From an uncultured Dongia sp. (GTDB lineage Bacteria > Pseudomonadota > Alphaproteobacteria > Dongiales > Dongiaceae): 64,000 nt of DNA. Positions within the stretch are counted from its first letter, which is position 1. Every line of letters begins with the position of its first letter. The notes beneath the pieces were generated by a model. That model did not search any database. It saw nothing but the letters and a program-made list of their open reading frames with translations, and was not told the origin of the DNA. The DNA is taken from positions 124,001-188,000 of the forward strand of contig NZ_CAKZGO010000020.1 in NCBI RefSeq assembly GCF_936916975.1, given 5' to 3'. Positions 32,928-44,476 of the stretch are shown piece by piece. A program made the position numbers and the translations under genes.

Positions 32928-34372
32928 TCAGTGACCGTTCGCGGCTTTCGGCCGCGCTGTTGCATGAATGTCCATGTCGCGGATCGCCTCGACGATCGGC
33001 GCCATGCGCGTGCCCAGTGACCCTTTCACCAGCACGATGTCACCCACCCGGATATCGGCCGTCGCCGACGCCACCATGGCTACGGAATCCGCCGTATGGA
33101 CGGCGCGCATCGCTGCCGGCAGCAAATCAAACAACTCGGCCATCAAGGGGCCGATCAGAAAGGCGCGGTCGATGCCTGCGGCTACCAGATCTTCCTTGAG
33201 CCCGCGATGGAGCACCGGACCTTCGTTGCCCAGCTCGCGCATGTCGCCGAGGATCGCGATACGGCGGCCACCCGGCGCGATCGGCAGACCGGCCAGCACG
33301 GTGAACGCCGCGCGCATGGCAGCGGGGCTCGCATTGTAGGATTCGTCGATGAGCGTGAAGCTTCCTTCAGCGAGATGGATTTCCTCGCGGTGGCCACGGC
33401 CTTTCAGCGCCTTGGCGCCGGCCAGATCCCGTGCGGCCCGCGCCACATCCGCACCGATCGCCTGGACGGCGGCCAGGACGGAAAGCGCGTTGATCGCCTG
33501 ATGACGACCCGCAAGCCCGGTTGCAAACTCGATGCGCGCACCGAATACATCGGCGGTCACCTGATTGCCGCTGGGCGTCGTCCGGCAATCGATCAGCCGC
33601 ACGTCGCTCGCAGAATCGACCCCGAAGCCAATGACGTGAGCGACACCCAGTGCTGTGGCGCGCGCGGCCATGCGGGCGAAATGCTCATTGTCGCGCGGCA
33701 GGATCGCGGTGCCGCCGGGTACCAATCCTTCCAGAATCTCCGCCTTGGCATCGGCAATCGCGGCCACTGAGGCGAAGAACTCGATATGGACGGCCTCGAC
33801 AATTGTGATAATGGCGGCATGGGGCCGCACCATCTTGGCCAGCGGCCGGATCTCGTCGGCATGGTTCATGCCGAGTTCGAAGATGCCAATCTCCGTGTCG
33901 CGCGGCATACGGGCGAGCGAGAGCGGCGCCCCCCAATGATTGTTGAGATTGCCCTCCGAGGCGAAGGTCCGTGCCTGGGCGGACAACACCGTCTTCAGCG
34001 CTTCCTTGGTGCTGGTCTTGCCGACACTGCCGGTGACGGCGATGAACTTCGCCGACGAACGGTTGCGCGCGGCGGCCCCCAGCGCCTGCAGGGCCACCAG
34101 CGTGTCGCTGACCAGCACGATCGGCGCATTGGCGGAGACACCGGCAGGCATGCGATGCGCAATGATGCCGGCCGCGCCTCCTGCCAGAGCGCCCTTGATA
34201 TAATCGTGGCCGTCGAAAGTCGGGCCCTGCAGCGCGATGAAGAGATCGCCCTTCGCTACCTTGCGGCTGTCGATCGACACACCCGTCGCGTTGAACGGCG
34301 CCTGCGCCACGCCGTTGACGGCGGCGGCAATCTCGGTGGATGTCCACAATGCTTGCGCCACGGAAGGCTGGC

Positions 34373-34376
<4 letters not shown>
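32928..34376 (-). CDS. murF: UDP-N-acetylmuramoyl-tripeptide--D-alanyl-D-alanine ligase
   Basis: MurF adds D-Ala-D-Ala to complete the pentapeptide. The Mur-ligase features are GVSIDSRKVAKGDLFIAL at the start, the ATP loop VTGSVGKTSTKEAL, NLNNHWGAPLSLARM, and ELGMNHADEIRPLAKM. 482 residues. The start overlaps the murE stop as ATGA. Confidence 0.97.
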
Positions 34377-35834
<1,458 letters not shown>

Positions 35835-35863
<29 letters not shown>

Positions 35864-37769
35864 CTGCCGCCCCGGCAGGCGTGTCCTCCGCCGGGGGCAT
35901 CGTCACACCATCACCTTTTGCCGAGACCGGTGTCGCACCGAACGGCTTGGCCTTCATGATCGGTTCGCCGTCCGAATCAATCATCGGCACGGCCACCGGA
36001 ATGATCTTGGATTTCGCCTTTTTTGAGGCGGCTGAGTCGTAATCGGCGACCATCGCAACCAGTGGGTTTTGTGCCAGCGGCGAATCATCCGGAATGGGTG
36101 AAATGCCCATCAAGGGCGCCATGCGCTGCACCAGGGCGCCAACCACCGGCGCCGCTACCCAACCGGCTGTGGCATAGCCATAAGAATGGGCATTGGGCTT
36201 GGGCTCGTCGACCAAAACCACCACCGCATAGCGCGGCGCGCTCATCGGGAAAGCGGCGACGAACAACGCCATGCGCGAATTGTCGCTATAGCCCTTGCCG
36301 ACCTGCTTGTCGGCGGTCCCGGTCTTGCCGCCGACCAGATAGCCCGGCGCATTTGCCTTTTTCCCCGTACCGACCTGCACGACGAGGCGCATCAGCTGGC
36401 GGAGTTGCGCCGAGGTCTGCTCGGCGATAACCCTGGTGCCGGTTTCAATTTCGTGAGCAGCGCGCTTCAGAAGCGTCGGTTGGCGCAGGATGCCGCCATT
36501 GGCAATGGCCCCCAGCGCGGATACGACCTGGATCGGCGCCACCGAAATGCCATGGCCATAGGAAATGGTCATGGTGTTCACGCGGCGCCAATTCTTCGGA
36601 TATTGCGGCTCGCCCACCTCGGCAAGTTCAATCGAGGATTTGGTGAGCAACCCCAAGCGCTGCATATAGGTCTTCTGCACCTCTGCGCCGAACGCGTCGG
36701 CCAGCTTCGCGGAGCCGATATTGGAGGAATAGGTGATGATCTCCGGAATGCTCAGCCAGCGATGCTTGCCGTGATAGTCGTCGATCGAGAAGCGACCGAT
36801 CTTGATGGCATGTGTCGCGTCATAGCCGCCGGCCAGGGTCGTTGTGCCGGTATCGAGACCGATCGCCGTGTTGAACAGCTTGAAGGTCGAGCCCATTTCA
36901 TAGGTGCCGAGCGTTGCACGGTTGAAGCGCGCATCGGCGCTGGCTTCGCCGGGCCGCGCCGGATCGAAATCCGGCAATGACACCAGTGCCAGCATCTCAC
37001 CGGTCTGGATGTCCATCACCATGCCGGCGCCGCCGATGGCGGTGAAGTCGGTGATGGCGCGGGAAATTTCCTCGTGCAGGATGTGCTGGATGCGCACGTC
37101 GATCGACAGCTGCAGCGGCCGCTGGCTGCCGGCGAGCACGTCGTCGAACGAGCGCTCGACACCGGCAAGGCCCCGTGAATCGACATCGGCGAAACCAACC
37201 ACATGGGCGGTGAGATTGCCCTGCGGATAGACCCGCTTGGTCTCGTACTGGAAATAGAGGCCAGGAATACCGAGGCGATTGACCGCCTGCTGCTGCTTCG
37301 GTGTCAAGTTCCGCTTCAGCCAGATGAAGCTTTTATCGGCCGACAGCTTCGCCGCCGTCGGCGCCAGTGGCAAATCCGGCAGCACAGAGGCAAGCTGCGC
37401 GGCGATCGCATCCGGCTCGCGGATCTGATGCGGGTTGGCATAGAGCGAGGCGGTGGTGAGCGACGTCGCCAGCACCACACCGTTGCGATCGAGGATATCG
37501 GCGCGGTCGGCATTGGGCGCCGCGGCTACACGCATCGTTTCATGCTCGCCCGGCACCAAGGTCACCATGGCGAGGCGTGCTGCGATCACCACAAAGGCCA
37601 CCGCAAACAGGCCGAGGCCCAGCATCAGCCGACTATGGCTGACTTCCAACGCCCGGCGCTGTACGCCATCAGGTTCCGGCTGGAGCGCAATGGGGTTGAT
37701 CACCGGCTGGGCGCGCTGCGCCTTGTAGCTGGTCTGCTGGGTCGCGTTATTGCGCAGGCGGCGGATCAT
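35835..37769 (-). CDS. ftsI: Septal penicillin-binding protein FtsI (PBP3)
   Basis: FtsI is the class B transpeptidase that cross-links septal peptidoglycan with FtsW. A short cytoplasmic tail and one membrane helix (about 48-68) precede the dimerisation region and the transpeptidase domain, with STFK (YEMGSTFKLFN), SSN (TYSSNIGSAK) and KTG (VGGKTGTADKQ) all present. The 644 residues are longer than in E. coli because of a Pro/Ala/acidic C-terminal extension of about 60 residues. The start overlaps the ftsL stop as ATGA. Confidence 0.96.
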
Positions 37770-38323
37770 TCGACCCCCGCTTCGTTGGCCGGCAGGCTCT
37801 TGGCCGCGTCGCCGGGCGCGCTGTCGCTGCCCTGGTTCGCCTGCATGTCCTGGAGAATGGCGCGGATAGTTGCATCGTCATCCGCCGCCGGGGCTGCTGC
37901 GTCGGCCGAGGTCTGGAACACCGGGTCGTTGGCGGGCTTCGCAGCAGGTGCGTTCACCACGGCCGAAGCCGGGGTTGCCGCGATCGGCGCTTCGCCGGGA
38001 ATGGCAGCCATCGGCGGCAAGGCCGGCGCTGTCTCGTCGACGTCCGCTGGGCGCGGCACGAGACCTTCAAACGTCGCGATCTGTCCGGCCATCACCGGGG
38101 CGAGATCGGTATGACGACGCGTAAGATCGGCAAGGCGCACCGGATCGTTGAGATAGCTCCATTCCGCCTCAAGCACGCGCATGGCCTCGCGGTCGGCGGT
38201 GATCTGGCGGTTGACGGTGCGCAGCTCGCGCTCCTTCGACTGCACGGCGTATTTGACCTGGAACAGGCCGACGCCGAGCATCGCCAGAACCACGAACCAG
38301 ACGATAGTGCCGATGCGGATCAT
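37766..38323 (-). CDS. ftsL: Cell division protein FtsL
   Basis: FtsL is a small bitopic divisome protein. One membrane helix at about residues 4-23 ([20 protein letters not shown]) is followed by a leucine-zipper-like coiled coil (about 25-65) and the [10 protein letters not shown] motif typical of alphaproteobacterial FtsL. An Ala/Pro-rich tail of roughly 100 residues makes it longer (185) than usual. It is placed between rsmH and ftsI and overlaps both by 4 bases. Confidence 0.9.
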   Translation of the reverse strand: MIRIGTIVWFVVLAMLGVGLFQVKYAVQSKERELRTVNRQITADREAMRVLEAEWSYLNDPVRLADLTRRHTDLAPVMAGQIATFEGLVPRPADVDETAPALPPMAAIPGEAPIAATPASAVVNAPAAKPANDPVFQTSADAAAPAADDDATIRAILQDMQANQGSDSAPGDAAKSLPANEAGVE

Positions 38324-39279
38324 GCGGCCACCTCATCGATGAGACGCTCGGCCACACGTAGCCGCGCCGAGCGGGCCCGCGGATTGGCATAAATCTCAGC
38401 TTCCGAGGCGGTAATACCCTGCGGATCAAACAAGCGCAGCGTCGCCACTGTCTCGGAGATTTCCGGCATGTGACGCGAGCCCTTTGGGTTGCGTCCGGCA
38501 TGCTCGCGCATGAAATGCTTCACACGGCGATCTTCCAGCGAATGGAACGAGACGATCGCCATGCGGCCACCCGGCGCCAGCAAGGCTTCCGCCGCCTCAA
38601 GGCCGCGATCGATCTCACCCAACTCATCGTTGACCGCGATACGCAGCGCCTGGAAGGTGCGCGTGGCGGAATCGATGCGGTCGGGACCGCTGGGGCCGAC
38701 CGCGCGGCGCACGATCTCGGCAAGACGGCCGGTGGTGGTGATGGGGGCCAAGGCGCGCGCGGCGACGATGGCCTTCGCCACGCGGCGCGCCTTCTTCTCT
38801 TCGCCGAAGGTGAAGATCAGATCCGCAAGCGGTCGCTCTGCCATCTGGTTGACGATGTCGGCAGCACTTTCGCCGGCCTGTTCCATGCGCATATCCAACG
38901 GACCGTCGAAGCGGAACGAGAAGCCGCGCTCGGCTTCATCAAGCTGCATCGACGAGACGCCGAGATCGAGGGTCACGCCAGCCACCGCGGTGATGCCGCG
39001 TTCCGCCAGCAGATCGACCATGTCGCCAAAGCGGCCTTCGATCACATGCAGGCGGCCGGGGAATTGCCGCACCAGCGCATCGGCGCCGGCAATGGCATCT
39101 GGATCGCGATCGATCGCAAACACCGTGCAATTCGCAGCTTCCAGGATCGCGCGGGAGTAACCACCTGCACCGAAGGTGCCATCGACATAGATGGCGCCGT
39201 CCTGCGGCCCCAAATTATCTGCGCCCAGGGCCGCGACCACTTCGGCCAGCAGCACCGGTTGATGACGTGCGTCGCTCAT
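38320..39279 (-). CDS. rsmH: 16S rRNA (cytosine1402-N4)-methyltransferase
   Basis: RsmH (MraW) methylates N4 of C1402 in 16S rRNA using S-adenosylmethionine. The SAM loop [15 protein letters not shown], the central [19 protein letters not shown], and the C-terminal [14 protein letters not shown]-type motif ([11 protein letters not shown]) are diagnostic. 319 residues. It overlaps mraZ at its start and ftsL at its end, each by 4 bases. Confidence 0.97.
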   Translation of the reverse strand: MSDARHQPVLLAEVVAALGADNLGPQDGAIYVDGTFGAGGYSRAILEAANCTVFAIDRDPDAIAGADALVRQFPGRLHVIEGRFGDMVDLLAERGITAVAGVTLDLGVSSMQLDEAERGFSFRFDGPLDMRMEQAGESAADIVNQMAERPLADLIFTFGEEKKARRVAKAIVAARALAPITTTGRLAEIVRRAVGPSGPDRIDSATRTFQALRIAVNDELGEIDRGLEAAEALLAPGGRMAIVSFHSLEDRRVKHFMREHAGRNPKGSRHMPEISETVATLRLFDPQGITASEAEIYANPRARSARLRVAERLIDEVAA

Positions 39280-39794
39280 TGCGCACCGCCGCCACTCGAA
39301 TTGCCGCCGTTATTCCCGCTGGCGTTGCCCCCACCTGCGTTACGAAGGGTCATGCCCTTCTCCAGCGCGCGGCGACGCGCTTCGGCGCGATGTTCGGCAA
39401 AAGTCTTGGGATGCCAGATCTCGAAGATCTCGCCACGACCGACGAAAGCGGCCTCGTCCTTCAGCTTCGCGTGATCGAGCAGCATCTCCGGCAGCACGAT
39501 GCGGCCTTCGCCGTCGAAGGCGAGCTGCTTGGTGTCGGAGAACAGCGTGGTGCTGAGATCGTCGTGGATGTCCGAGAACAGATCGACCTTGCCCATCTGG
39601 TCGACCAGCGTTTGCAGCCAGTCGAGGCCGGCGCATTGCAGCGCGTCGTAGCGGAAGGCTGGCAAAGCGGCGATGCCGCTGAAATTCTGGCCGAGACTGT
39701 TGGATGTCGCCAGGGCAGCACGGAACGTCGCCGGGACGGAAACGCGCCCCTTCTTGTCGATCCGGTTGACGAATGTGTCGATGAACAAAGCCAT
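39276..39794 (-). CDS. mraZ: Transcriptional regulator MraZ
   Basis: MraZ is the AbrB-fold DNA-binding protein encoded first in the dcw cluster; it represses its own operon in E. coli. Two SpoVT-AbrB repeats are visible: [19 protein letters not shown] near the start, and [17 protein letters not shown] in the second half. A Gly/Asn/Ser-rich tail (about residues 155-172) is unusual. Four evenly spaced TGGG boxes lie 102-136 bases upstream and are the probable operator. The start MALFIDTF is family-typical. Confidence 0.95.
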   Translation of the reverse strand: MALFIDTFVNRIDKKGRVSVPATFRAALATSNSLGQNFSGIAALPAFRYDALQCAGLDWLQTLVDQMGKVDLFSDIHDDLSTTLFSDTKQLAFDGEGRIVLPEMLLDHAKLKDEAAFVGRGEIFEIWHPKTFAEHRAEARRRALEKGMTLRNAGGGNASGNNGGNSSGGGAQ

Positions 39795-39895
39795 CGGACG
39801 CCAGACACCCTTTGCGCGCGTGGCCGGCCTGCCACCAAGTTCCCATCCACCCGACCCGCTTTGCCGTGCGGATCTGGGAAATCATGTAGTGGTAA

Positions 39896-39930
39896 TGGGA
39901 TATCATGGGATATCATGGGCGTCAATGGGA
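39896..39930 (-). promoter_or_regulatory. Four TGGGN boxes at 10-bp spacing, probable MraZ operator
   Basis: Boxes TGGGA, TGGGA, TGGGC and TGGGA start at 39896, 39906, 39916 and 39926, exactly one helical turn apart. MraZ is known to bind TGGGN repeats with 5-base spacers upstream of its own gene. Here they read TGGG on the plus strand, so CCCA on the mraZ strand. A weak promoter, ATGACC (39974-39979) with TATTTT (39950-39955), would place them just past the transcription start. The 402-base gap 39795-40196 otherwise holds AT-rich promoter-like sequence. Confidence 0.7.
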
Positions 39931-40086
39931 ACGAGGTGTAAAGCTATGGAAAATATTGGATTTTTCCGTTTTTGGTCATTTTTGCGAAATCCCGATCTTA
40001 ATATTTACAAGGGCTTGGCGGGTACCCCTGACAACGAAAGTTAACGAGTCAAATCAGCCACTTCGAGTTTAAACTCTTTTTGTTTG

Positions 40087-40092
40087 TATAAT
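40087..40092 (+). promoter_or_regulatory. Candidate -10 box for the Sel1-like gene cluster
   Basis: A perfect TATAAT lies 104 bases before the start codon of the first Sel1-like gene, in the AT-rich part of the mraZ upstream gap. No good -35 hexamer is seen at the right distance, so the assignment is tentative. Confidence 0.35.
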
Positions 40093-40196
40093 GTTCTCGT
40101 TTGTTCTGTAATGTTGAGCGCGTCACTTGGGTGATATGTCGGTGACAGGATTCGGGCAAGCGGCCCGTAGGCGCAGCGCGATCTGAGGGGGCGGAG

Positions 40197-40970
40197 ATGG
40201 AACAGGGCTACTTTGAAATACCCGTATTACGAATGTCTTATAACAATATAGAGTCTGATTGCGAGCAGGAACTGCGACACCTCCTTCCTTTAGCAGCGAA
40301 ATGGGATGGAGATGCGCAGTACCGCGCTGGGCAGATTTTAGCCCAGGGGTTAGGCGGCGTGGCGGTCGACCTTCTTGAAGCGGTGAAATGGACCGATCTT
40401 GCCGCGCGCAAATACCATCATTCCGCTGCCGTCGCCTTGCAGGCCATGATCGATCATTGGGGCTGGGATGTCGTCGGCGAAGGGAAGCGCCGCGCCTTCC
40501 GCTGGCAGCAAGAACTTTACAACGCCGAAGACGGCTGGCCGGCCGACGCGCCTGACGAGTTCTTGGCCTTCATGAGGGCTGATGCCTCGCCAGGGACAGG
40601 TCTCGCCTTCGGCACCAAGCTCAACAACAGAGATGGCGGACCATCCGATTACGAAAAGGCTTTTCGCTTCTTCCGCTTCGGCGCAGAGCGCGACGGATGC
40701 GCCGAGTGCGCCCACCGTGTTGGAAACGCCTATTACCTGGGCAAGGGAGTCAAAGCCGACCCAATTCAGGCGCACGTTTGGCTAATGCCCATCGCCAAGA
40801 ATGGACATGCCGGCGCCAATCTTCTGCTCGGCCTGATGGCAGCGCGCGGGCACGGCGTCGCGCGCGACACGACCGCGGCCCTCCACCTCTTACAACGGGC
40901 TGAGCAGGCCGGCGAAACGGACGCGGCGATATTGATCCGGGCCATCAATGATGGCGTGCGGATTTACTAA
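40197..40970 (+). CDS. Sel1-like repeat protein (paralogue A)
   Basis: A 257-residue protein built of Sel1/TPR-like helical pairs, with the consensus seen at AYYLGKGVKADPIQAHVWL and LMAARGHGVARDTTAALHLL. No signal peptide or membrane helix is obvious, so it is probably cytoplasmic. A central stretch (about residues 97-116, with GEGKRRAFRWQQE and NAEDG) is not part of the repeats and is closely shared with paralogue B downstream, so these two form a distinct subfamily. Sel1 proteins are usually scaffolds for protein partners, and no function can be assigned. GAGGGGGCGGAG precedes the ATG. Its first third is poorer in GC than its surroundings. Confidence 0.75.
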   Translation: MEQGYFEIPVLRMSYNNIESDCEQELRHLLPLAAKWDGDAQYRAGQILAQGLGGVAVDLLEAVKWTDLAARKYHHSAAVALQAMIDHWGWDVVGEGKRRAFRWQQELYNAEDGWPADAPDEFLAFMRADASPGTGLAFGTKLNNRDGGPSDYEKAFRFFRFGAERDGCAECAHRVGNAYYLGKGVKADPIQAHVWLMPIAKNGHAGANLLLGLMAARGHGVARDTTAALHLLQRAEQAGETDAAILIRAINDGVRIY

Positions 40971-40994
40971 TCCGACAGCGAGCAGGATAGCAAA

Positions 40995-41168
40995 ATGGAT
41001 AGATGGCGCCAGAAACTGACCTTACTCGGCATCACGGCCGAGCGCGGTCATGGCTCCGAGAAAGACGTCGATCTCGCCCTTACCTATCTGCAGCAGGCGA
41101 TCGACCTCGGCGATCCGGGCGCGCCAATGCTGCACGAAACTATCTCGGCCGGAGCCGAGCCCCGATGA
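40995..41168 (+). pseudogene. 57-residue remnant of a third Sel1-like paralogue
   Basis: A 58-codon frame from ATG 40995 to TGA 41168. Its product aligns with the last 50 residues of both neighbours: LGITAERGHGSEKD and LQQAIDLGDPGAPML correspond to LMAARGHGVARD and LQRAEQAGETDAAIL in paralogue A, and to VMTVRGHGVPAD and FARAVELGDADAALM in paralogue B. Only the final Sel1 repeat remains and no matching N-terminal part is present, so a deletion during tandem duplication is likely. The frame is intact, has AGGA in front, and its stop overlaps the ATG of paralogue B as ATGA, so it may still be translated and couple the two genes. Confidence 0.6.
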
Positions 41169-41950
41169 ACGCCCTTTCTGGCGCAACACATGACGCCCTG
41201 GGCCGTGGCATCGCCTATTACCGGCGCGGTGCCTATGTGCAGGCCTATATCTGCCTGCTGCCATTGGCGCAGGGCGGCGACGGCGATGCCCAATGCCTGA
41301 TCGGCGCCATGCTCGCGCAAGAACCGGCCGGCCTGCCGAAAAGCCCGGTCAACGCCGTGAAATGGCTCGATATCGGCATTCGCTGCCCCAATACGCTGCA
41401 CAGCGAAGGGATGCGGGAGATCTATCACGAACTGATGGCAAGACTGGATTGGCGCGTGATCGGTGAAGGCAGGTACCGCGCCTTCCGCTGGCAGCAGGAG
41501 CATCTCAATGCCGAGGATGGCGAAGCGCCGGAGGCCGGCCCGGAGCGCTTGGCCAGGCTCGACACAATGTCCGCTGACGAGGCGACCTATCTGGGTTCAG
41601 GCTTGAACGAGGGTGCCGACGGGCCGCTGGACTATGAGAAGGCATTTATCTGTTTCCGCCACGCCGCCGAACTTGATCACGCAGCCGCCGCGTTCAATGT
41701 CGGGCTCTCCTACTATATTGGGAAAGGTGTCCGAGGCGATGCGCTGCAGGCGATCCGTTGGCTGGGCCGCGCGGCCGAGCTCGGCTATGCCAGGGCCGCT
41801 CTCATGTTGGCCGTCATGACGGTGCGCGGCCACGGCGTTCCGGCTGACCGCGAGGCCGCCCAAATCCATTTCGCCCGCGCCGTCGAGCTGGGCGATGCCG
41901 ACGCCGCTCTCATGGCGGAGGCCGTCGCTCAGGGTAGCCCGCTGATCTGA
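41165..41950 (+). CDS. Sel1-like repeat protein (paralogue B)
   Basis: A 261-residue Sel1-like solenoid protein. Repeats are clear at LSYYIGKGVRGDALQAIRWL and VMTVRGHGVPADREAAQIHF. The non-repeat core VIGEGRYRAFRWQQE with NAEDGEAPEA matches paralogue A, followed in both by a DGP-DYEKAF junction into the C-terminal repeats. ATG 41165 overlaps the stop of the upstream remnant. An upstream in-frame start at 41003 exists, but its codons overlap the remnant in another frame and look non-coding. Function unknown. Convergent with rnpB. Confidence 0.78.
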   Translation: MNALSGATHDALGRGIAYYRRGAYVQAYICLLPLAQGGDGDAQCLIGAMLAQEPAGLPKSPVNAVKWLDIGIRCPNTLHSEGMREIYHELMARLDWRVIGEGRYRAFRWQQEHLNAEDGEAPEAGPERLARLDTMSADEATYLGSGLNEGADGPLDYEKAFICFRHAAELDHAAAAFNVGLSYYIGKGVRGDALQAIRWLGRAAELGYARAALMLAVMTVRGHGVPADREAAQIHFARAVELGDADAALMAEAVAQGSPLI

Positions 41951-41978
41951 ACGATCAGAACTGAACTGAAAGATAAAA

Positions 41979-42415
<437 letters not shown>

Positions 42416-42466
42416 GGCAGGAGGTAGGGGTTTGCCCGCGCGGAGTCAACCCCAGGAGACCTAGGC

Positions 42467-43435
42467 CTAGCTGAAAAATGGTGCCAGATTCCGCCGGATG
42501 CGCAACAGCACCGGTTCGCCCGCCGGCGGTCGCTGAAACACCTCACCCGTGATGGTCTCATAGGCGTGGATGTAGACCGCTGCCGTCTCCTGGATGAGCT
42601 CCACCGGAATCTCGGGGATGGTATCCTTGTAGGGATCGCAGCGCGCGGCTACCCAACTCCGCACGAAATCCTTGTCAAAGCTCTCCGGCCGCTCGCCCGA
42701 AGCGAAACGTTTGGGATAACTCGAGGCCAGCCAATAGCGACTGCTATCCGGCGTGTGAATCTCGTCGGCCAGGATGATGCGGCCGCTCCTGTCGACGCCG
42801 AACTCATATTTCGTATCGACCAGGATGAGGCCGCGCTTTGCCGCCAGTTCCTGCCCACGCGCGAATAGTGCCAGCGCATAACTTGCCAAGGTCTGCCATT
42901 GCTCTTCCGTCACCAGCTTCTTCGCCACGATCTCAGCCGGCGTCAGCGGCTCGTCATGGCCGCCATCAAACGCCTTCGAGGTCGGGGTGATGATCGGCTG
43001 CGGCAGTTTCTGATTGTCGCGCATGCCGTCGGGCAAGGTGACGCCATACATCCGGCGCTCGCCCTTCTTGTAGAGGGTCAGGATCGACGTGCCCGTGGTG
43101 CCGGCAAGATAGGCGCGCACCACGATCTCCACCGGCAAGATGTCGAGCCGCTGGCCGATGACGACATTGGGATCGGGATAGCCCAGCACATGGTTCGGGC
43201 AGATGTCCTTCGTTGCCTCGAACCAATAGCGCGCAGTCTGGGTCAGCACCTGGCCCTTGAAAGGAATGGCGGCTAGGATTCGGTCGAAGGCAGACAGCCG
43301 ATCGCTGGCGATGATGACGCGCCGCCCGTCGGGCAGATCGTAATTGTCCCGTACCTTACCGCGATAGTGATTGGGGAGTTCCGGAATGGTCGCGTCGGAC
43401 AGAATTTGCGCCGGGTCGAGGGGGATTTGGGTCAT
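42467..43435 (-). CDS. purC: Phosphoribosylaminoimidazole-succinocarboxamide synthase
   Basis: PurC (SAICAR synthase) joins aspartate to CAIR in de novo purine synthesis. [13 protein letters not shown] at the start, the long-form segment [12 protein letters not shown], and the signature [15 protein letters not shown] are present. At 322 residues it is of the longer type (also found in fungi) rather than the roughly 240-residue form. It is upstream of rnpB on the same strand; no other purine gene is adjacent. Confidence 0.96.
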   Translation of the reverse strand: MTQIPLDPAQILSDATIPELPNHYRGKVRDNYDLPDGRRVIIASDRLSAFDRILAAIPFKGQVLTQTARYWFEATKDICPNHVLGYPDPNVVIGQRLDILPVEIVVRAYLAGTTGTSILTLYKKGERRMYGVTLPDGMRDNQKLPQPIITPTSKAFDGGHDEPLTPAEIVAKKLVTEEQWQTLASYALALFARGQELAAKRGLILVDTKYEFGVDRSGRIILADEIHTPDSSRYWLASSYPKRFASGERPESFDKDFVRSWVAARCDPYKDTIPEIPVELIQETAAVYIHAYETITGEVFQRPPAGEPVLLRIRRNLAPFFS

Positions 43436-43518
43436 GTCATCCGCTGAGAGCTAGAATCGAAAACAGGCGAGAATGGCCCATGTTCTGCGCGGCCCCGGCG
43501 CAAAATGCAAACCCCGGG

Positions 43519-44391
43519 TTAATTCCCCTGGAAAGTCAGGCTGATACCGCCGTCCTGCCCAGCCACCTTGGTCGATTGCTTGCCGAACACGCCCTTCAAC
43601 GGCCCGACCAGGGGCGGCAGCTTCGTGCTGCCGAGCAGCTCGACCTTGGTCTGCCCGGCACCCTTCATCGAACTGGTGCTCGGCAGGGTCACATGGACTG
43701 GCGCCCCAATCTGATAGGTGGTTGTATTGCCGACCGTATCGGTCTCCACAATCACTGCCAGCGCCTGCGGATCGACCGGCGCAGTCCCCTGGACCGTGGT
43801 CGTATCCGTATAGGCGCCATAGCCACCCTCGCCGCCCGGATCGCTGGTGACATAGGTGTCGTTGACAGTCATCTCGCCACTGCAGCTCTGCGGCGACCAC
43901 ATCTGATAGCGCACGGGGCCAAGATCGGGCGTGAGGCCCGCGGCGTCGGCTTTGGCCTGGTCCTTCTTGGCGACCATCCCCTGCACTTCCGCGGTCTGCG
44001 ACATCTTCATGACTTCGGCCTGGATGCAGGCTTCGTCCTCGCCGCATTTGTCCATCATGGCCTGCATGTTCGCCATCATGTTATCGCTGGGCGCATAGTT
44101 CTGCTGAAAGGCCTCGGCATTGCTCTGCGCCTGGGCCATCGCAGCCTCCTGCTCCGGCGTCGGGCCGGCACGGCCAATCGTCGTCGCCGGGCCCGCCACG
44201 ACGATGCATTGCGCATTGAGTACCCGCTCGATCGCGGAACTGGCCCAATCGGATTTGGTCTTTTCCTTCACCGTCATGCTGATATTGACCGTGGCCGTGG
44301 TGCCCTGCGGCACCGGCTCTTTGGCTATGGCGATACCGGCCCCGAGCGGCAGGCTGAGAACGGCGAGAGTCGTGGCGAGGCTATTGCGCAT
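43519..44391 (-). CDS. Secreted protein of unknown function, Met-rich segment
   Basis: A 290-residue protein with a clear Sec signal peptide (SLATTLAVLSLPLGAGIAIA, cleavage likely after the last alanine), so it is periplasmic or exported. I do not recognise the family. The mature part has a strand-rich beginning (ATVNISMTVKEKTKSDW), a helical, Met- and Gln-rich middle (NMMANMQAMMDKCGEDEAC), and a C-terminal half of likely beta structure. Four cysteines in the mature part could form two disulfides. It stands between purC and the aldolase operon with its own GGGGAC ribosome site; no partner is evident. Confidence 0.6.
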   Translation of the reverse strand: MRNSLATTLAVLSLPLGAGIAIAKEPVPQGTTATVNISMTVKEKTKSDWASSAIERVLNAQCIVVAGPATTIGRAGPTPEQEAAMAQAQSNAEAFQQNYAPSDNMMANMQAMMDKCGEDEACIQAEVMKMSQTAEVQGMVAKKDQAKADAAGLTPDLGPVRYQMWSPQSCSGEMTVNDTYVTSDPGGEGGYGAYTDTTTVQGTAPVDPQALAVIVETDTVGNTTTYQIGAPVHVTLPSTSSMKGAGQTKVELLGSTKLPPLVGPLKGVFGKQSTKVAGQDGGISLTFQGN

Positions 44392-44476
44392 CAGGTGTCC
44401 CCTGTTTGGTGGCGCGACAAGATCGTTTACAGTGCCAAAGCCAGCGCGTCGCCGCAGTGACGCCTGTCACACAAAC

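Noticed and set aside
30540-33020. An 826-codon open frame on the plus strand opposite murD and mraY
   Set aside because: It is antisense to two well-supported genes, is rich in His, Arg and Gln as expected for the complement of high-GC coding sequence, and shows no domain. It is a shadow frame.
41942-41958. CTGATC/GATCAG inverted repeat at the end of Sel1-like paralogue B as an intrinsic terminator
   Set aside because: The stem is only 6 bp and no T-tract follows on either strand.
43451-44047. A minus-strand 198-codon frame inside the secreted protein gene
   Set aside because: The alternative frame has a signal peptide and coherent composition; this one does not.
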